From assembly GCA_015068605.1 (NCBI GenBank), contig SVKF01000002.1:62001-126000 (forward strand): a DNA stretch of 64,000 nt, given 5' to 3'. Position numbers and translations under genes: made by a program. Position 1 is the stretch's first letter, and the number at the start of each line of letters is the position of its first letter. Below are positions 32,911 to 42,142 of this stretch, piece after piece. Under the pieces are notes generated by a model. That model saw only the letters and a program-made list of their open reading frames with translations, did not search any database and was not told where the DNA came from. The DNA is from Oscillospiraceae bacterium (GTDB lineage Bacteria; Bacillota; Clostridia; Monoglobales; Monoglobaceae).

Positions 32911-33444
32911 ATGTTATATAAGTTTGAATGTAAAACAACGTACAAAGACTATTACGAATTTAACAAATATCATACAATAAATTCTCCGGATGTCAAAAAA
33001 AGTAGACTTATTGGGAAATTATATGTTCCTGTATTATTTTTAATTATGTTTATTTATTACATAATTCGTGGCGATGATTGGTATTCGTTATCATTTGCAT
33101 TGGTTATTTTTAGTATTGTGTCGATTATTTGGATTTTTTCCTTAAAGCCTCTTACCTTGTTTTTCTTAAAACTACATATAAGGTTTATGAAAAAGAATGG
33201 CAAATTGCCATATTCTGAATTTTCGGTGATGGAATTTTATGATGATTCCTTTATAGAAAAGACAGACAATGCAAAAACAGAGGCTCAATACAATGCAATA
33301 TTCAAAATAAGAGTTAATGAACCTAAAGCAATATATATTTATCTAAATACTGTTTTGGCATATATTATCCCCCTTGATGTTTTTGATTCTAATGAGGCAA
33401 GAGATAAATTTTTAGAATTTATACATCAAAAGACAGCTAAATAA
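32911..33444 (+). CDS. YcxB-like membrane protein
   Basis: A 177-residue protein with a soluble N-terminus (MLYKFECKTTYKDYYEFNKYH), two membrane helices (about 38-55 and 60-85) and a C-terminal soluble part ending in 'YIIPLDVFDSNEARDKFLEFI'. This layout and the closing 'IPL..F.s..e...f..fi' pattern fit the YcxB-like family of unknown function. RBS GAAAGGTG. AT-rich gene with its own promoter. Confidence 0.7.
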   Translation: MLYKFECKTTYKDYYEFNKYHTINSPDVKKSRLIGKLYVPVLFLIMFIYYIIRGDDWYSLSFALVIFSIVSIIWIFSLKPLTLFFLKLHIRFMKKNGKLPYSEFSVMEFYDDSFIEKTDNAKTEAQYNAIFKIRVNEPKAIYIYLNTVLAYIIPLDVFDSNEARDKFLEFIHQKTAK

Positions 33445-33517
33445 TTGGCATCCAAATCGTCTATCCCTTATACTAAGAATGTCGGAATTTATAGAATCAA
33501 GAAGTGAGGAATAAAAT

Positions 33518-34318
33518 ATGTTAGTGAATTATCATACACATACAACTTTTTGCGACGGGGAAAATACGCCGGAAGAAATTGTTTTGTATGCAATTGAAAA
33601 TGGCTTTTCATCCATAGGATTTTCCGGACACGGATACACACCCTTCGATTTGAGATATTGTATGAAGGATACTGCAGGATATATTGAAGAAATATTCAGA
33701 TTGAAAAATAATTATGGCAAGAAAATTGAGATTTACTGCGGTGTTGAAGAAGACGCATTTTCTTATACAAACCGAAATGATTTTGATTACATTATAGGGA
33801 GTTCACACTATTTTCGTGTTGGGGATAAATATTATCCTATTGATTCAAGCTATGATTATTTTAAGAAATGCCTGGAAATTTTTGAATATGATGTGATAAA
33901 GCTTGCGGAAAATTATTACCGCACATTTGTCAGTTATATAAGAGAAAGAAAACCGGATATAGTAGGGCATTTTGATGTTATAACAAAATTTGACGAGATT
34001 GACACACCCCTTTTTTTGAACAACAGTGACTATTTGAAAATTGCGGAAAAATATATGAAGATAGCCGCACAATCCGATGTTATTTTTGAAATAAATACAG
34101 GTGCAATGTCAAGAAAAATAAGAAAAACACCGTATTTGGGAGAAAATCTACTTTATGTATTGAAAACACAGGGAAGCAAAGTGATACTTTCTTCCGATAG
34201 TCATAGTGCGGATACACTCAATGCTTATTTTGATGAAGTTGAATATATGTTGAAAGAAATTGGCTTTAATTATGTATATGAGCTGTCTGAGGGTGAGTTT
34301 AAAAAAAGATTTATATAA
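33518..34318 (+). CDS. PHP-domain phosphoesterase, histidinol-phosphatase (HisJ/HisK) type
   Basis: A 266-residue PHP-superfamily metal-dependent phosphoesterase. Metal ligands are visible in 'NYHTHTTFCDG' (N-terminus), 'CGVEEDAF', 'IIGSSHYF', 'IVGHFDVITKF' and 'ILSSDSHSAD'. This set matches HisJ-type histidinol-phosphatases, which dephosphorylate L-histidinol phosphate, but no other histidine gene is near and many such proteins have other phosphate ester substrates. It is followed by an SGNH hydrolase and a second PHP protein, suggesting a joint, so far unnamed, function. Confidence 0.8.
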   Translation: MLVNYHTHTTFCDGENTPEEIVLYAIENGFSSIGFSGHGYTPFDLRYCMKDTAGYIEEIFRLKNNYGKKIEIYCGVEEDAFSYTNRNDFDYIIGSSHYFRVGDKYYPIDSSYDYFKKCLEIFEYDVIKLAENYYRTFVSYIRERKPDIVGHFDVITKFDEIDTPLFLNNSDYLKIAEKYMKIAAQSDVIFEINTGAMSRKIRKTPYLGENLLYVLKTQGSKVILSSDSHSADTLNAYFDEVEYMLKEIGFNYVYELSEGEFKKRFI

Positions 34319-34453
34319 AATTTTATCCTTGGTTGCTAAAATCAGCTAAGGTAATTGCTTATAAATCGTTTGTCCTCTATATGAGGGATGTTTATAACTT
34401 ACGAAAATATTTGATTATAATAAAAATTAATGGGTTAAACGGAGGAAAGAAAA

Positions 34454-35113
34454 ATGATATTTGAAAATTATGACAGAATTGTTTTTGCAGGAGATTCGGT
34501 AACAGATATGGGAAGTGCAAATCCGGTAGGCGAGGGATTGTTTGACAATGTAGGAAGAGGGTATGTCAGGGTGCTTGAAAGTATGTTTGCCGCATATTAT
34601 CCTGAAATCTTTTTAAGAATAACCAATTCAGGTATTTCCGGGAACACCAGCAGAGCTTTGCTTGCCAGATATGATAGAGATGTTGTTGAATTAAATCCTG
34701 ATTGGGTATCTATTTGCATAGGTATTAATGATGTGTGGAGACAGTTTGACTCTCCTGCCATTTTAAACGAACACGTTTTGCCCGAAGAATATGAAGAAAA
34801 CCTTAATGAGATGATTATTCGGGTAAAGGATAAAGTAAAAGGGATTTTTATATTATCTCCTTATATAATTGAACCAAACAAGGAAGATAAGATGCGAAAA
34901 AGAATGGATGAATATGTTGCGATTAGCAAAAAGCTTGCAGAAAAGCATAAATGCATATTTGTTGATTTTCAGAAGATGTATGAAGATTATTGTCAAATAA
35001 GACACTCCGGATACATAGCTTGGGACAGAATCCATCCAAATCAGGTCGGAGCTACGTTAATGGCAAAAGAGTTTTTAAAATATTGCGATTTTGATTACAG
35101 CCATACAATATAA
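34454..35113 (+). CDS. SGNH/GDSL-family hydrolase (esterase)
   Basis: A 219-residue SGNH hydrolase without signal peptide. The four blocks are present: block I GDSVTDMG (nucleophile Ser), block II Gly in 'ITNSGISGNTS', block III 'CIGINDVW' (Asn) and block V 'WDRIHPNQVG' (Asp and His). Similar proteins remove acetyl groups from carbohydrates such as rhamnogalacturonan or xylan; a cytoplasmic deacetylase for imported oligosaccharides is plausible but unproven. The 135 nt before it hold a small imperfect hairpin (about 34328-34352) and GGAGGAAAG as ribosome binding site. Confidence 0.85.
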   Translation: MIFENYDRIVFAGDSVTDMGSANPVGEGLFDNVGRGYVRVLESMFAAYYPEIFLRITNSGISGNTSRALLARYDRDVVELNPDWVSICIGINDVWRQFDSPAILNEHVLPEEYEENLNEMIIRVKDKVKGIFILSPYIIEPNKEDKMRKRMDEYVAISKKLAEKHKCIFVDFQKMYEDYCQIRHSGYIAWDRIHPNQVGATLMAKEFLKYCDFDYSHTI

Positions 35114-35137
35114 CAAATTCCGGGAAGGATAAATAAG

Positions 35138-35872
35138 ATGTTACAGGATTTACACTCGCATACTTATTACTCATATTGCGGAAATGATTCTCCTGAGGCG
35201 GTTATAAAAAACGCCATTGAAAAGGGTTTGGAGGTTGTAGGCATTTCCGACCATTATTACGGCATTGTAATGGGCAGACCCGAGGTTGTGTATGGGAGCG
35301 ACGAAAACAGAGTTATCACTCATAATAAGGCATTAAAAAGATATTACGAGCATATTAAGCTTCTTTCTGAAAAATACAAGGATTATATTGATGTATGGTG
35401 TGGTGTGGAAATTACCGCTAAGGATTTAGGCTATACATTGCTTCCTGACGGAGTTGATGTGTCTATGTTTGATTATTGTCTTATTGAAAATTTTCAGTTT
35501 GAAGAATCAGCAGTTAAAGATATTTTTGATTTTGCTAAGCGATGCGGTTGCAAAAGAACAGGTCTTGCACACATGGATTTACCTGCCTATATTGCGGCAA
35601 AAGGCTTTAATATAACTGAATTTTTTAAGAAAATGGCAGAGCAGAACATATTTTGGGAAATAAATGTGAATTATGATTCAATTCACAAGTTTCGGGAACA
35701 TCAATATGCAAAGGATTTTTTTGAAAATGACGGTCTTTTGGATTTAATCAGAAAAAACAATGTTAAGGTAAGCGTTGGCTTTGACGGTCACCGTTTAGAG
35801 GATTATGATGCAGAAAGAGTCATAACTGCAAATCGCAGGATTGAAGAATTGTCCATTGAGTTGATAAGTTAA
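35138..35872 (+). CDS. PHP-domain protein
   Basis: A 244-residue PHP-family protein with 'DLHSHTYYSYCG' (first metal ligands), 'GISDHYYG', 'WCGVEITA', 'GLAHMDL' and 'VSVGFDGHRLED'. It differs from the PHP protein at 33518 in that the last motif carries D-G-H instead of D-S-H, and the two are not close copies. Substrate unknown. It begins 24 nt behind the SGNH gene and is probably cotranscribed. Confidence 0.78.
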   Translation: MLQDLHSHTYYSYCGNDSPEAVIKNAIEKGLEVVGISDHYYGIVMGRPEVVYGSDENRVITHNKALKRYYEHIKLLSEKYKDYIDVWCGVEITAKDLGYTLLPDGVDVSMFDYCLIENFQFEESAVKDIFDFAKRCGCKRTGLAHMDLPAYIAAKGFNITEFFKKMAEQNIFWEINVNYDSIHKFREHQYAKDFFENDGLLDLIRKNNVKVSVGFDGHRLEDYDAERVITANRRIEELSIELIS

Positions 35873-35888
35873 AAATCATTACTGTTTG

Positions 35889-35924
35889 TGCCGACGCAGA
35901 GCGGCGGAATGGAGATTATTATGG
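35889..35924 (+). repeat. 36-nt repeat carrying a ribosome binding site and start codon, copy 1
   Basis: Identical over 36 nt to 52234-52269 (core GCCGACGCAGAGCGGCGG, then AATGGAG and ATTATTATGG). It supplies the GGAG and the ATG of rlmB. Confidence 0.9.
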
Positions 35925-36652
35925 AAGATAAAATTTACGGACGAAATCCCGTTATTGAGGCGCTTTCTTCAAACAGGGAGATAGATAAAATATTTTTTCA
36001 GGACGGGCTTACCCATAGTCTTATTTCAAAAATAACTGCTATGGCAAAGGAAAAGCAAATTCCTTACCGTTTTGTTAATCGTAAAAAGCTTGACGAGCTT
36101 TCCGAGGGTGGAAATCATCAGGGTGTTGTTGCGTTTGCGGCGGCACACAAATATGCAACTGTTGAAGATATTTTAGACTTGGCAAGGGAGAAGGGCGAGC
36201 CGCCTTTCATTCTTATTGCCGACGGGCTTTCCGACCCACACAATTTAGGAAGCATAATAAGAACGGCAAACGCCGCAGGAATGCACGGTGTTATCATTCC
36301 GAAAAACCGTAGCGTCAGCCTTAACGCCACTGTTTCAAAGGTCAGTGCTGGGGCGATTGAATATATTCCCGTTGCAAAGGTTTCAAACATTGCCCAAACC
36401 ATTGAAAAGCTGAAAAAAGAGGGGGTTTGGGTTGCAGGAACAGACCTTTTGGCAACTGATTTTCACTATAACTCCGACCTTAAAGGTGCTCTTGCAATAG
36501 TTATCGGAAACGAGGGTGAGGGAATGAGCCGACTTGTTCGTGAAAAATGCGATTTTCTTGTTAAAATCCCTATGATTGGCGAAATCGAGTCGCTAAACGC
36601 ATCTGTTGCGGCAGGTGTTCTCATATATGAAGCGGTCAGACAAAGGAGTTAG
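35921..36652 (+). CDS. rlmB: 23S rRNA (guanosine-2'-O)-methyltransferase RlmB (TrmH family)
   Basis: SPOUT-class methyltransferase that modifies G2251 of 23S rRNA in E. coli. The 243-residue protein has the N-terminal substrate-binding domain (YGRNPVIEAL at the start) and the knotted catalytic domain with 'ADGLSDPHNLGSIIRTANAAG', 'VIGNEGEGMSRLV' and 'IPMIGEIESLNASVAAGVLIYE'. The start is ATG 35921, 7 nt behind GGAG; both lie in a 36-nt repeat also found before the gene at 52266. yifB follows after 3 nt. Confidence 0.92.
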   Translation: MEDKIYGRNPVIEALSSNREIDKIFFQDGLTHSLISKITAMAKEKQIPYRFVNRKKLDELSEGGNHQGVVAFAAAHKYATVEDILDLAREKGEPPFILIADGLSDPHNLGSIIRTANAAGMHGVIIPKNRSVSLNATVSKVSAGAIEYIPVAKVSNIAQTIEKLKKEGVWVAGTDLLATDFHYNSDLKGALAIVIGNEGEGMSRLVREKCDFLVKIPMIGEIESLNASVAAGVLIYEAVRQRS

Positions 36653-36655
36653 AAT

Positions 36656-38185
36656 ATGCTTGCGAAGATAAACAGCTCTGCATTAAACGGAATTGACGGT
36701 TTTATTGTTGAGGCGGAGGTTGATATTTCCAACGCTCTCCCCTCTTTTGAAATTGTCGGGCTTCCCGATGCGGCGGTTAAGGAATCCAAAGAGCGAATCC
36801 GCTCTGCAATTAAAAACACGGGGCTTCATATGCCTTCTAAAAAAATAGTTGTTAACCTTGCTCCGGCAAGTGTTAAAAAGGCGGGTGCTTTATACGACCT
36901 GCCTGTTTCTGTTGCAATTTTGATTGCCTCCGACCAGATTAAGGCGGTTGGCAGCAACCAATATATTCTCCTTGGTGAGTTGGCTTTAGACGGAAGCTTG
37001 CGCCCTGTCCGTGGTATACTTCCAATGGTTATTTCCGCTTATCAGAATGGTTTTAAAAAGGTTATTCTTCCTGTTCAGAATGTAAATGAGGCGGCTATAA
37101 TTGAAGGAATGGAGGTTTATGGCGCTGAAACTCTTATTCAGGTTGCAAAACACCTTTCCGGGGAAGCGCCCATTAAAAAAACAGAAACTCAAAGCAAGGA
37201 TTTATTCTCTCAAAGAAGTGAATACCCCTTTGATTTTGCCGATGTAAAGGGGCTTGAGTCAATCAAGCGCGCCCTTGAGATTGCGGCGGCAGGCGGACAT
37301 AATGTGGGTATGTCAGGACCTCCCGGGTCGGGTAAAACAATGCTTGCGAAGCGTATTCCGGGTATTCTTCCTGATTTGAGCTTCGAGGAGGCATTAGAGG
37401 CTACTAAAATACACAGTATTTCAGGGCTTTTGCGTGAGGATACCCCGATGATAACCACAAGACCGTTCAGAAGCCCACACCATACGGTTTCAGCCATTGG
37501 TTTATCGGGCGGAGGGGTTAATCCAAAACCGGGTGAGGTCAGTCTTGCCCATAACGGAGTTTTGTTTTTAGACGAGCTTCCCGAATTCAGGAGAGATGCT
37601 CTTGAAATTCTGCGTCAGCCTCTTGAAGACAGAGAGATTACCATAACACGAACGGGCGGAACGAGTACATATCCTTGTAACTTTATGCTCATTGCGGCTT
37701 ATAATCCTTGTCCCTGCGGCTATCTTGGTGATTCGACTCACGAGTGTCATTGTACGGACGGACAGATTGCCAAATATATGGGGCGAATAAGCGGACCGCT
37801 CCTTGACAGAATTGACATTTTGGTTAATGTTCCTGCCGCAAGCTTTGATGAGCTTGAATCGAAAAAGAGCGGTGAAAGCTCGGCAGAAATCCGCAAAAGA
37901 GTCAATAAAGCAAGACAAATTCAGCTTGAAAGATATAAGGGGACAAATATTTTCTCCAACAGCAGGCTGACACCCGAGCTTATGGAAAAATACTGTACTC
38001 TTGATGAAAAAGGCAGTGCTATTTTGAAATTTGCCTATGAAAAGCTTGGCCTTTCGGGGAGAGCCTATAACCGAATTTTGAAAGTTGCAAGGACTATTGC
38101 GGATTTGGATGGTTGCGAAAATATAACAGCAAACCATATTTCCGAAGCCATAAGTTACAGAAACAACAGCACAGATAAGCTTTAA
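36656..38185 (+). CDS. YifB/ComM-family Mg-chelatase-like AAA ATPase
   Basis: A 509-residue protein of the ComM/YifB family; in naturally transformable bacteria ComM is a hexameric helicase that extends branch migration during recombination. N-terminal Lon-S5-like domain (about 1-170), AAA domain with Walker A GPPGSGKTMLAKR, Walker B 'NGVLFLDELPEF', and a cysteine-containing 'NPCPCGYLGD... CHCT' zinc-like insert, then a C-terminal helical domain. Frame intact. Lies between rlmB and trmL in one operon. Confidence 0.92.
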   Translation: MLAKINSSALNGIDGFIVEAEVDISNALPSFEIVGLPDAAVKESKERIRSAIKNTGLHMPSKKIVVNLAPASVKKAGALYDLPVSVAILIASDQIKAVGSNQYILLGELALDGSLRPVRGILPMVISAYQNGFKKVILPVQNVNEAAIIEGMEVYGAETLIQVAKHLSGEAPIKKTETQSKDLFSQRSEYPFDFADVKGLESIKRALEIAAAGGHNVGMSGPPGSGKTMLAKRIPGILPDLSFEEALEATKIHSISGLLREDTPMITTRPFRSPHHTVSAIGLSGGGVNPKPGEVSLAHNGVLFLDELPEFRRDALEILRQPLEDREITITRTGGTSTYPCNFMLIAAYNPCPCGYLGDSTHECHCTDGQIAKYMGRISGPLLDRIDILVNVPAASFDELESKKSGESSAEIRKRVNKARQIQLERYKGTNIFSNSRLTPELMEKYCTLDEKGSAILKFAYEKLGLSGRAYNRILKVARTIADLDGCENITANHISEAISYRNNSTDKL

Positions 38186-38206
38186 ATATTGAAAGGAACT
38201 GATTTA

Positions 38207-38707
38207 ATGCGACTTAATATAGTTTTGGTTGAGCCTGAAATCCCGTCAAACACGGGTAATATTTCAAGAACCTGTTCGGTTATTGATGCCTCACTGCACC
38301 TTGTCCACCCCTTAGGCTTTGACATAAGCGAGAAGGCGGTAAGACGGGCAGGGCTTGACTATTGGGACACTCTCGACCTTCACGAATATCAAAATATCAA
38401 CGAAGTTTTGGAAAAATATCCCGACGGTGACTTTTATTTCTGCACAACAAAAGGGAAAATAACATATTCGGATGTTGATTATAAAAACAATGGCGGGAAG
38501 GACATTTTTCTTGTTTTCGGCAAGGAAACAAAGGGGCTTCCCGAGGATTTGCTCCGTGACCATACGGAAAAGTGTATAAGAATCCCAATGCGGTCGGATA
38601 AGAGGTCGCTTAATCTTTCAAATTCTGTGGCGGTTATTGCTTATGATGTCCTTCGTCAGACAGATTTTGAAAACTTGCAAAGGGAAGGCTTTTTGCCCGA
38701 GGTTTAA
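38207..38707 (+). CDS. trmL: tRNA (cytidine(34)-2'-O)-methyltransferase TrmL
   Basis: Methylates the wobble nucleotide of tRNA-Leu isoacceptors in E. coli. The 166-residue minimal SPOUT protein starts 'MRLNIVLVEPEIPSNTGNISRTC' and has 'VFGKETKGLPEDLL' and 'IPMRSDKRSLNLSNSVAVIAYDVLRQ'. ATG 38207 has AAAGGA at a proper distance; the in-frame TTG at 38189 would precede that site. Follows yifB by 21 nt. Confidence 0.93.
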   Translation: MRLNIVLVEPEIPSNTGNISRTCSVIDASLHLVHPLGFDISEKAVRRAGLDYWDTLDLHEYQNINEVLEKYPDGDFYFCTTKGKITYSDVDYKNNGGKDIFLVFGKETKGLPEDLLRDHTEKCIRIPMRSDKRSLNLSNSVAVIAYDVLRQTDFENLQREGFLPEV

Positions 38708-38722
38708 GAATAGGAGATTATT

Positions 38723-39250
38723 ATGTTTTTGGAAAATGATGAAATGAAGTTTATCGCTCTTTATGCCTTGAAACAGTATCAAGCGCCTATAAACAGCGAG
38801 ACTTTTTATGAAATTATAACATGGGATAAAGAAATAATGGGCTTTTTTGATGCCGCCTCCGCTTTGGATGAATTGCTTTCGGGCGGATATGTTGAAAAAA
38901 CTTTTTACAGAAATGAGGAGTGCTTTGCCCTCTCAAAAGACGGCGAGAAAACCCTTGAGCTTTTTGGTGAAAAATTCCCGAAAAGTATTCAAAATCGTAT
39001 TGATGCCGCAATCGGAAAAATGCGGTATGATAAGCTTTCCGCCCCCGACGCAGCTTATGCGGAGGTTGTTCCCGTAAACAAAACGGACTATGCGGCAAGG
39101 CTTACCTATCTTGAAAATCATACTCCAATGCTGGAGCTTTCAATTAACGCAGGAAGTCGGAAGAACGCAGAAACCATCTCAAAGCATTTAGAGGAAAACG
39201 CAAAGGAAATTTATGAAATGGTGCTTGATAAGTGTATCCCCGAAAAGTAA
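38723..39250 (+). CDS. DUF4364-family protein (winged helix-like)
   Basis: A 175-residue cytoplasmic protein that fits the DUF4364 family of Clostridia: N-terminal helical part (about 1-75; 'MKFIALYALKQYQAPINSETFYEII', 'ALDELLSGGYVEK... CFALSKDGEKTLELF') resembling a winged helix, and a C-terminal beta-rich part. Function unknown; a regulator is possible. RBS TAGGAGA. Last gene of the rlmB operon. Confidence 0.75.
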   Translation: MFLENDEMKFIALYALKQYQAPINSETFYEIITWDKEIMGFFDAASALDELLSGGYVEKTFYRNEECFALSKDGEKTLELFGEKFPKSIQNRIDAAIGKMRYDKLSAPDAAYAEVVPVNKTDYAARLTYLENHTPMLELSINAGSRKNAETISKHLEENAKEIYEMVLDKCIPEK

Positions 39251-39312
39251 AAAATCAAAATGCGCTTTTCAAAGGCTTCTCGGAGCATCAACAGAGAGAT
39301 GAAAGGGGGTCA

Positions 39313-39512
39313 GCGCAAAATGCACCGACCACATAAAACACCCAACAAGATGTATAAAAATCATTTTTAAAAGCGTAAATGACAAAATATACTTCATAAA
39401 TTAGGAAAGGCGGTGTTTAAAAAGTCTTTTTGACTTTTTAAACACCGCCTTAGCTTTAAAGGGATAAGGCAAAATCTTTTTCCAGACCTTGTGTGGTCAG
39501 TGCATTTTGCGC
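39313..39512. repeat. MITE-like 200-bp element with 21-bp terminal inverted repeats
   Basis: The ends 39313-39333 and 39492-39512 are inverted repeats matching at 20 of 21 positions (GCGCAAAATGCAC...). Between them is AT-rich, non-coding DNA with a central hairpin (39407-39451). No transposase is present. Target-site duplications are not obvious. Confidence 0.5.
39407..39451. terminator. Perfect 20-bp hairpin, likely terminator between convergent operons
   Basis: Stem 39407-39426 with 39432-39451 (AAGGCGGTGTTTAAAAAGTC), loop TTTTT. The same left arm is found at 52104-52123 with a right arm altered only at positions that still allow G-U pairs. Tail is weakly T-rich. Confidence 0.7.
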
Positions 39513-39523
39513 TTATTCCCATC

Positions 39524-40219
39524 TTATTTTGAAAAACACAGAACAATGTTATAAATAATTGGTGCATAAATTATTGCAGGCAGAAAATCCGCAACCTTTA
39601 TTTTGGTAATTCCCATAAGATTTGTGCCTATCATAATAATCAAAATCGAGCCGACACAGGTCATTTCATTGATTGCGCCCGTGTTCATAAACGGTGCGAT
39701 TAACCCTGCCAAAAGAACAAGACCGCCCTGAATAATAAGTACCGAAACAGAGGCGAGCATTACCCCAAAGCCAAGACTTGCTGCAAGCATCATGGATGAT
39801 ACAAGGTCAAGAGTTGCTTTTGTTATAAGCAGGGTGTTATCTCCTGTCAATCCTGCCTGAATGGAGCCGGTTACTGTCATCGAGCCAACGCAAAACAACA
39901 ACGTTGCAGTTACAAGCCCTTCAGCAACCGAAACACCTTTTCCGTCTTTTTTAAACTTATTTTCAACAGCTTCTGCTAATTTATTGATTGCTCCGTCAAT
40001 GTTTATTAAAGTGCCGCTTATTGCTCCGAGAACAACCGAGGCTATAACAATCAGAACGTTTTTTCCGCAAAGACTCCCCGATATACCAATATAAAGGGTG
40101 CAGGCACCAAGACCGGTCATTGCAGCAGTGCTGACTCTTTCGGGAATACCTTTTTTGAAAAGCAGCCCGATGGTTGAGCCGATTAATACGGTTATAACAT
40201 TAACAATAACACCTAACAC
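39524..40219 (-). CDS. DUF554-family membrane protein
   Basis: A 231-residue protein with six to seven membrane helices that fits DUF554 (YdfK-like): 'MLGVIVNVITVLIGSTIGLLFKKGIPERV', 'TATLLFCVGSMTVTGSIQAGL' and 'GSILIIMIGTNLMGITKIKVADFLPAI'. Transport or sensing roles have been proposed; none is proven. It is 15 nt behind the DAHP synthase gene and therefore probably read from the aromatic operon. Confidence 0.85.
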   Translation of the reverse strand: MLGVIVNVITVLIGSTIGLLFKKGIPERVSTAAMTGLGACTLYIGISGSLCGKNVLIVIASVVLGAISGTLINIDGAINKLAEAVENKFKKDGKGVSVAEGLVTATLLFCVGSMTVTGSIQAGLTGDNTLLITKATLDLVSSMMLAASLGFGVMLASVSVLIIQGGLVLLAGLIAPFMNTGAINEMTCVGSILIIMIGTNLMGITKIKVADFLPAIIYAPIIYNIVLCFSK

Positions 40220-40234
40220 TATAAAACACTCCCA

Positions 40235-41263
40235 TTAAAGAACATCTGCCAAATCATAAATGAGCTTTTCGGTTTTTTCCCAGCCAAGACACGGGTCTGT
40301 TATTGATTTACCGTAGATACATTCCTCTGCCTTTTGTGCACCATCTTCAATATAGCTTTCTATCATAAGCCCCTTAACGATTTTCTTTACATCGTTATTA
40401 TGGCGACAGCTGTGAAGAACCTCTTTTGCAATCCTTGGCTGTTCCATCCATTTCTTACCCGAATTTGCGTGGTTTGTATCAATAATAACCGCAGGGTTTA
40501 ATAGACCTGACTTTTCGTAAATTTCCGCAAGGTGAATAAGGTCTTCATAATGATAGTTCGGCATTGACTGACCGTGTTTATTTACATAGCCTCTAAGGAT
40601 TGCGTGAGTTAAAGGATTGCCCTGACTTTCAACCTCCCAGCCTCTGTAAATAAATGTGTGAGAATGTTGACCTGCCGTAATCGAATTCATCATTACGGAA
40701 ATATCGCCGGCTGTGGGATTTTTCATACCAACCGGAATATCAAGTCCGCTTGCGGTTAAACGATGCTTCTGATTTTCAACGGATCTTGCACCGATTGCAA
40801 CATAAGAGAGCAAATCCGACAAATATCTGTAATTTTCGGGATAAAGCATTTCATCCGCACAGGTAAAGCCTGTCTCTTTTATGGCACGAAGGTGCAGATT
40901 TCTGATTGCGATAACACCCTTTAGCATATCCGATTCCTTATTGGGGTCAGGCTGATGAAGCATTCCCTTATATCCGTCACCTGTAGTTCTCGGCTTATTG
41001 GTGTATATTCTCGGAATAATAAGGATTTTATCGGATACCTTTTCCTGAACGCCCCGAAGTCTTGAGATATAATCGATAACGCTGTCATCATGGTCTGCCG
41101 AGCAAGGACCTATGATAAGAATAAATCTGTCGTCTTTGCCTTCATATATCGCCTTAATCTCTTCATCTCTTTTTAATTTTATTGCTTCAACTTCCGCAGT
41201 AACGGGATATTGTTCCTTAATATCCATGGGAATTGGTAATTTGCGTTTAAAATTCATATTCAT
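40235..41263 (-). CDS. 3-deoxy-7-phosphoheptulonate (DAHP) synthase, AroF/G/H type
   Basis: First step of the shikimate pathway: condenses PEP and erythrose 4-phosphate. The 342-residue type I-alpha enzyme shows 'IIGPCSADHDD' (metal cysteine), 'PRIYTNKPRTTGDGYKGMLHQPDP', 'GARSVENQKHR', 'KNPTAGDISVMMNSI' and 'IDTNHANSGK'. Feedback-sensing N-terminal residues of E. coli-type enzymes are partly present. GGAGGA lies about 9 nt before ATG 41263. It follows tyrA by 21 nt in the T-box operon. Confidence 0.93.
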   Translation of the reverse strand: MNMNFKRKLPIPMDIKEQYPVTAEVEAIKLKRDEEIKAIYEGKDDRFILIIGPCSADHDDSVIDYISRLRGVQEKVSDKILIIPRIYTNKPRTTGDGYKGMLHQPDPNKESDMLKGVIAIRNLHLRAIKETGFTCADEMLYPENYRYLSDLLSYVAIGARSVENQKHRLTASGLDIPVGMKNPTAGDISVMMNSITAGQHSHTFIYRGWEVESQGNPLTHAILRGYVNKHGQSMPNYHYEDLIHLAEIYEKSGLLNPAVIIDTNHANSGKKWMEQPRIAKEVLHSCRHNNDVKKIVKGLMIESYIEDGAQKAEECIYGKSITDPCLGWEKTEKLIYDLADVL

Positions 41264-41284
41264 TTTTAAAATCCTCCGGTATAA

Positions 41285-42142
41285 TTATTTTTTGTCAAAT
41301 AACGCTCTGCGACGGGTTGAATGACGCATCATTTCTCGCATTCCGTCTATATCTTCCGCTTCAAGCATTAATTTAAGTTCTTTAAATTTATTCATAAACA
41401 AGTCCATTTGAGTCAGGAGCGCATCCTTATTGGCAACAAAAAGCTCACTCCACATCAAATCGTTAATACGAGCAATTCTCGTCAGGTCTCTGAAGGAGTC
41501 ACCTGTAAATTTCTCCATATCTTCCTTATCGTTGCAAGTCATAAGTGTTATGGCTATGCAATGAGTGAGCTGTGACAAAAAGCCGATCATTTCGTCATGC
41601 TCCTCGGGAGATAAGGTTGTTACATTTGAAAAACCCAAAAGTCTTCCAAGCTCAAGGCAGGTATTAATGGCATCGGGAGTATTTTTATCCGTTGGGGTAA
41701 CAATATAGTTTGCTCCCTGAAACATTTTATCATTACTGTTTTCAACACCCGAAACTTCCCGTCCTGCCATAGGGTGTGCCGCAATAAACTCAACATCGTC
41801 TCTTAAAATATCCTGAATTTTATAGACAACACTTCTCTTAACACCCGTTACATCTGTTATAATCGCACCGCTTTTAAAAAGCTTTTGATGCTTTTCAATC
41901 CACTCTATAAAAACATGAGGATAAAGAGCGAATATAACAAGGTCAGCTTCACCGATTATTCTTTTGTCAATTTCCGTTGAGCCTTCGTCGATTATCCCTT
42001 CATTTATGGCATAATCAATGGAGCTTTGCTCTTTTGTTATGGTGCTGACATGAAACCCGAACCGCTTCAGAATTCTCGCATAACTTCCGCCCAAAAGACC
42101 AAGCCCGACTATTAATATTTTTTTGCTTACATCAACTATCAT
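41285..42142 (-). CDS. tyrA: Prephenate dehydrogenase TyrA
   Basis: Oxidative decarboxylation of prephenate to 4-hydroxyphenylpyruvate for tyrosine. The 285-residue protein starts with a Rossmann motif GLGLLGGSYA (13-22) and has 'VTGVKRSVV', 'FIAAHPMAGREVSGVENS' (prephenate-binding His) and 'LSQLTHCIAITLM' typical for the family. No ACT domain at the C-terminus. The start codon overlaps the aroA stop (ATGA), indicating coupling. Confidence 0.92.
   Translation of the reverse strand: MIVDVSKKILIVGLGLLGGSYARILKRFGFHVSTITKEQSSIDYAINEGIIDEGSTEIDKRIIGEADLVIFALYPHVFIEWIEKHQKLFKSGAIITDVTGVKRSVVYKIQDILRDDVEFIAAHPMAGREVSGVENSNDKMFQGANYIVTPTDKNTPDAINTCLELGRLLGFSNVTTLSPEEHDEMIGFLSQLTHCIAITLMTCNDKEDMEKFTGDSFRDLTRIARINDLMWSELFVANKDALLTQMDLFMNKFKELKLMLEAEDIDGMREMMRHSTRRRALFDKK

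Noticed and set aside
33445-34453. Related repeats in the two short gaps around the first PHP gene (AAATCGT...TATCC...)
   Set aside because: Similarity is limited to about 20 scattered positions and could be chance in AT-rich DNA.
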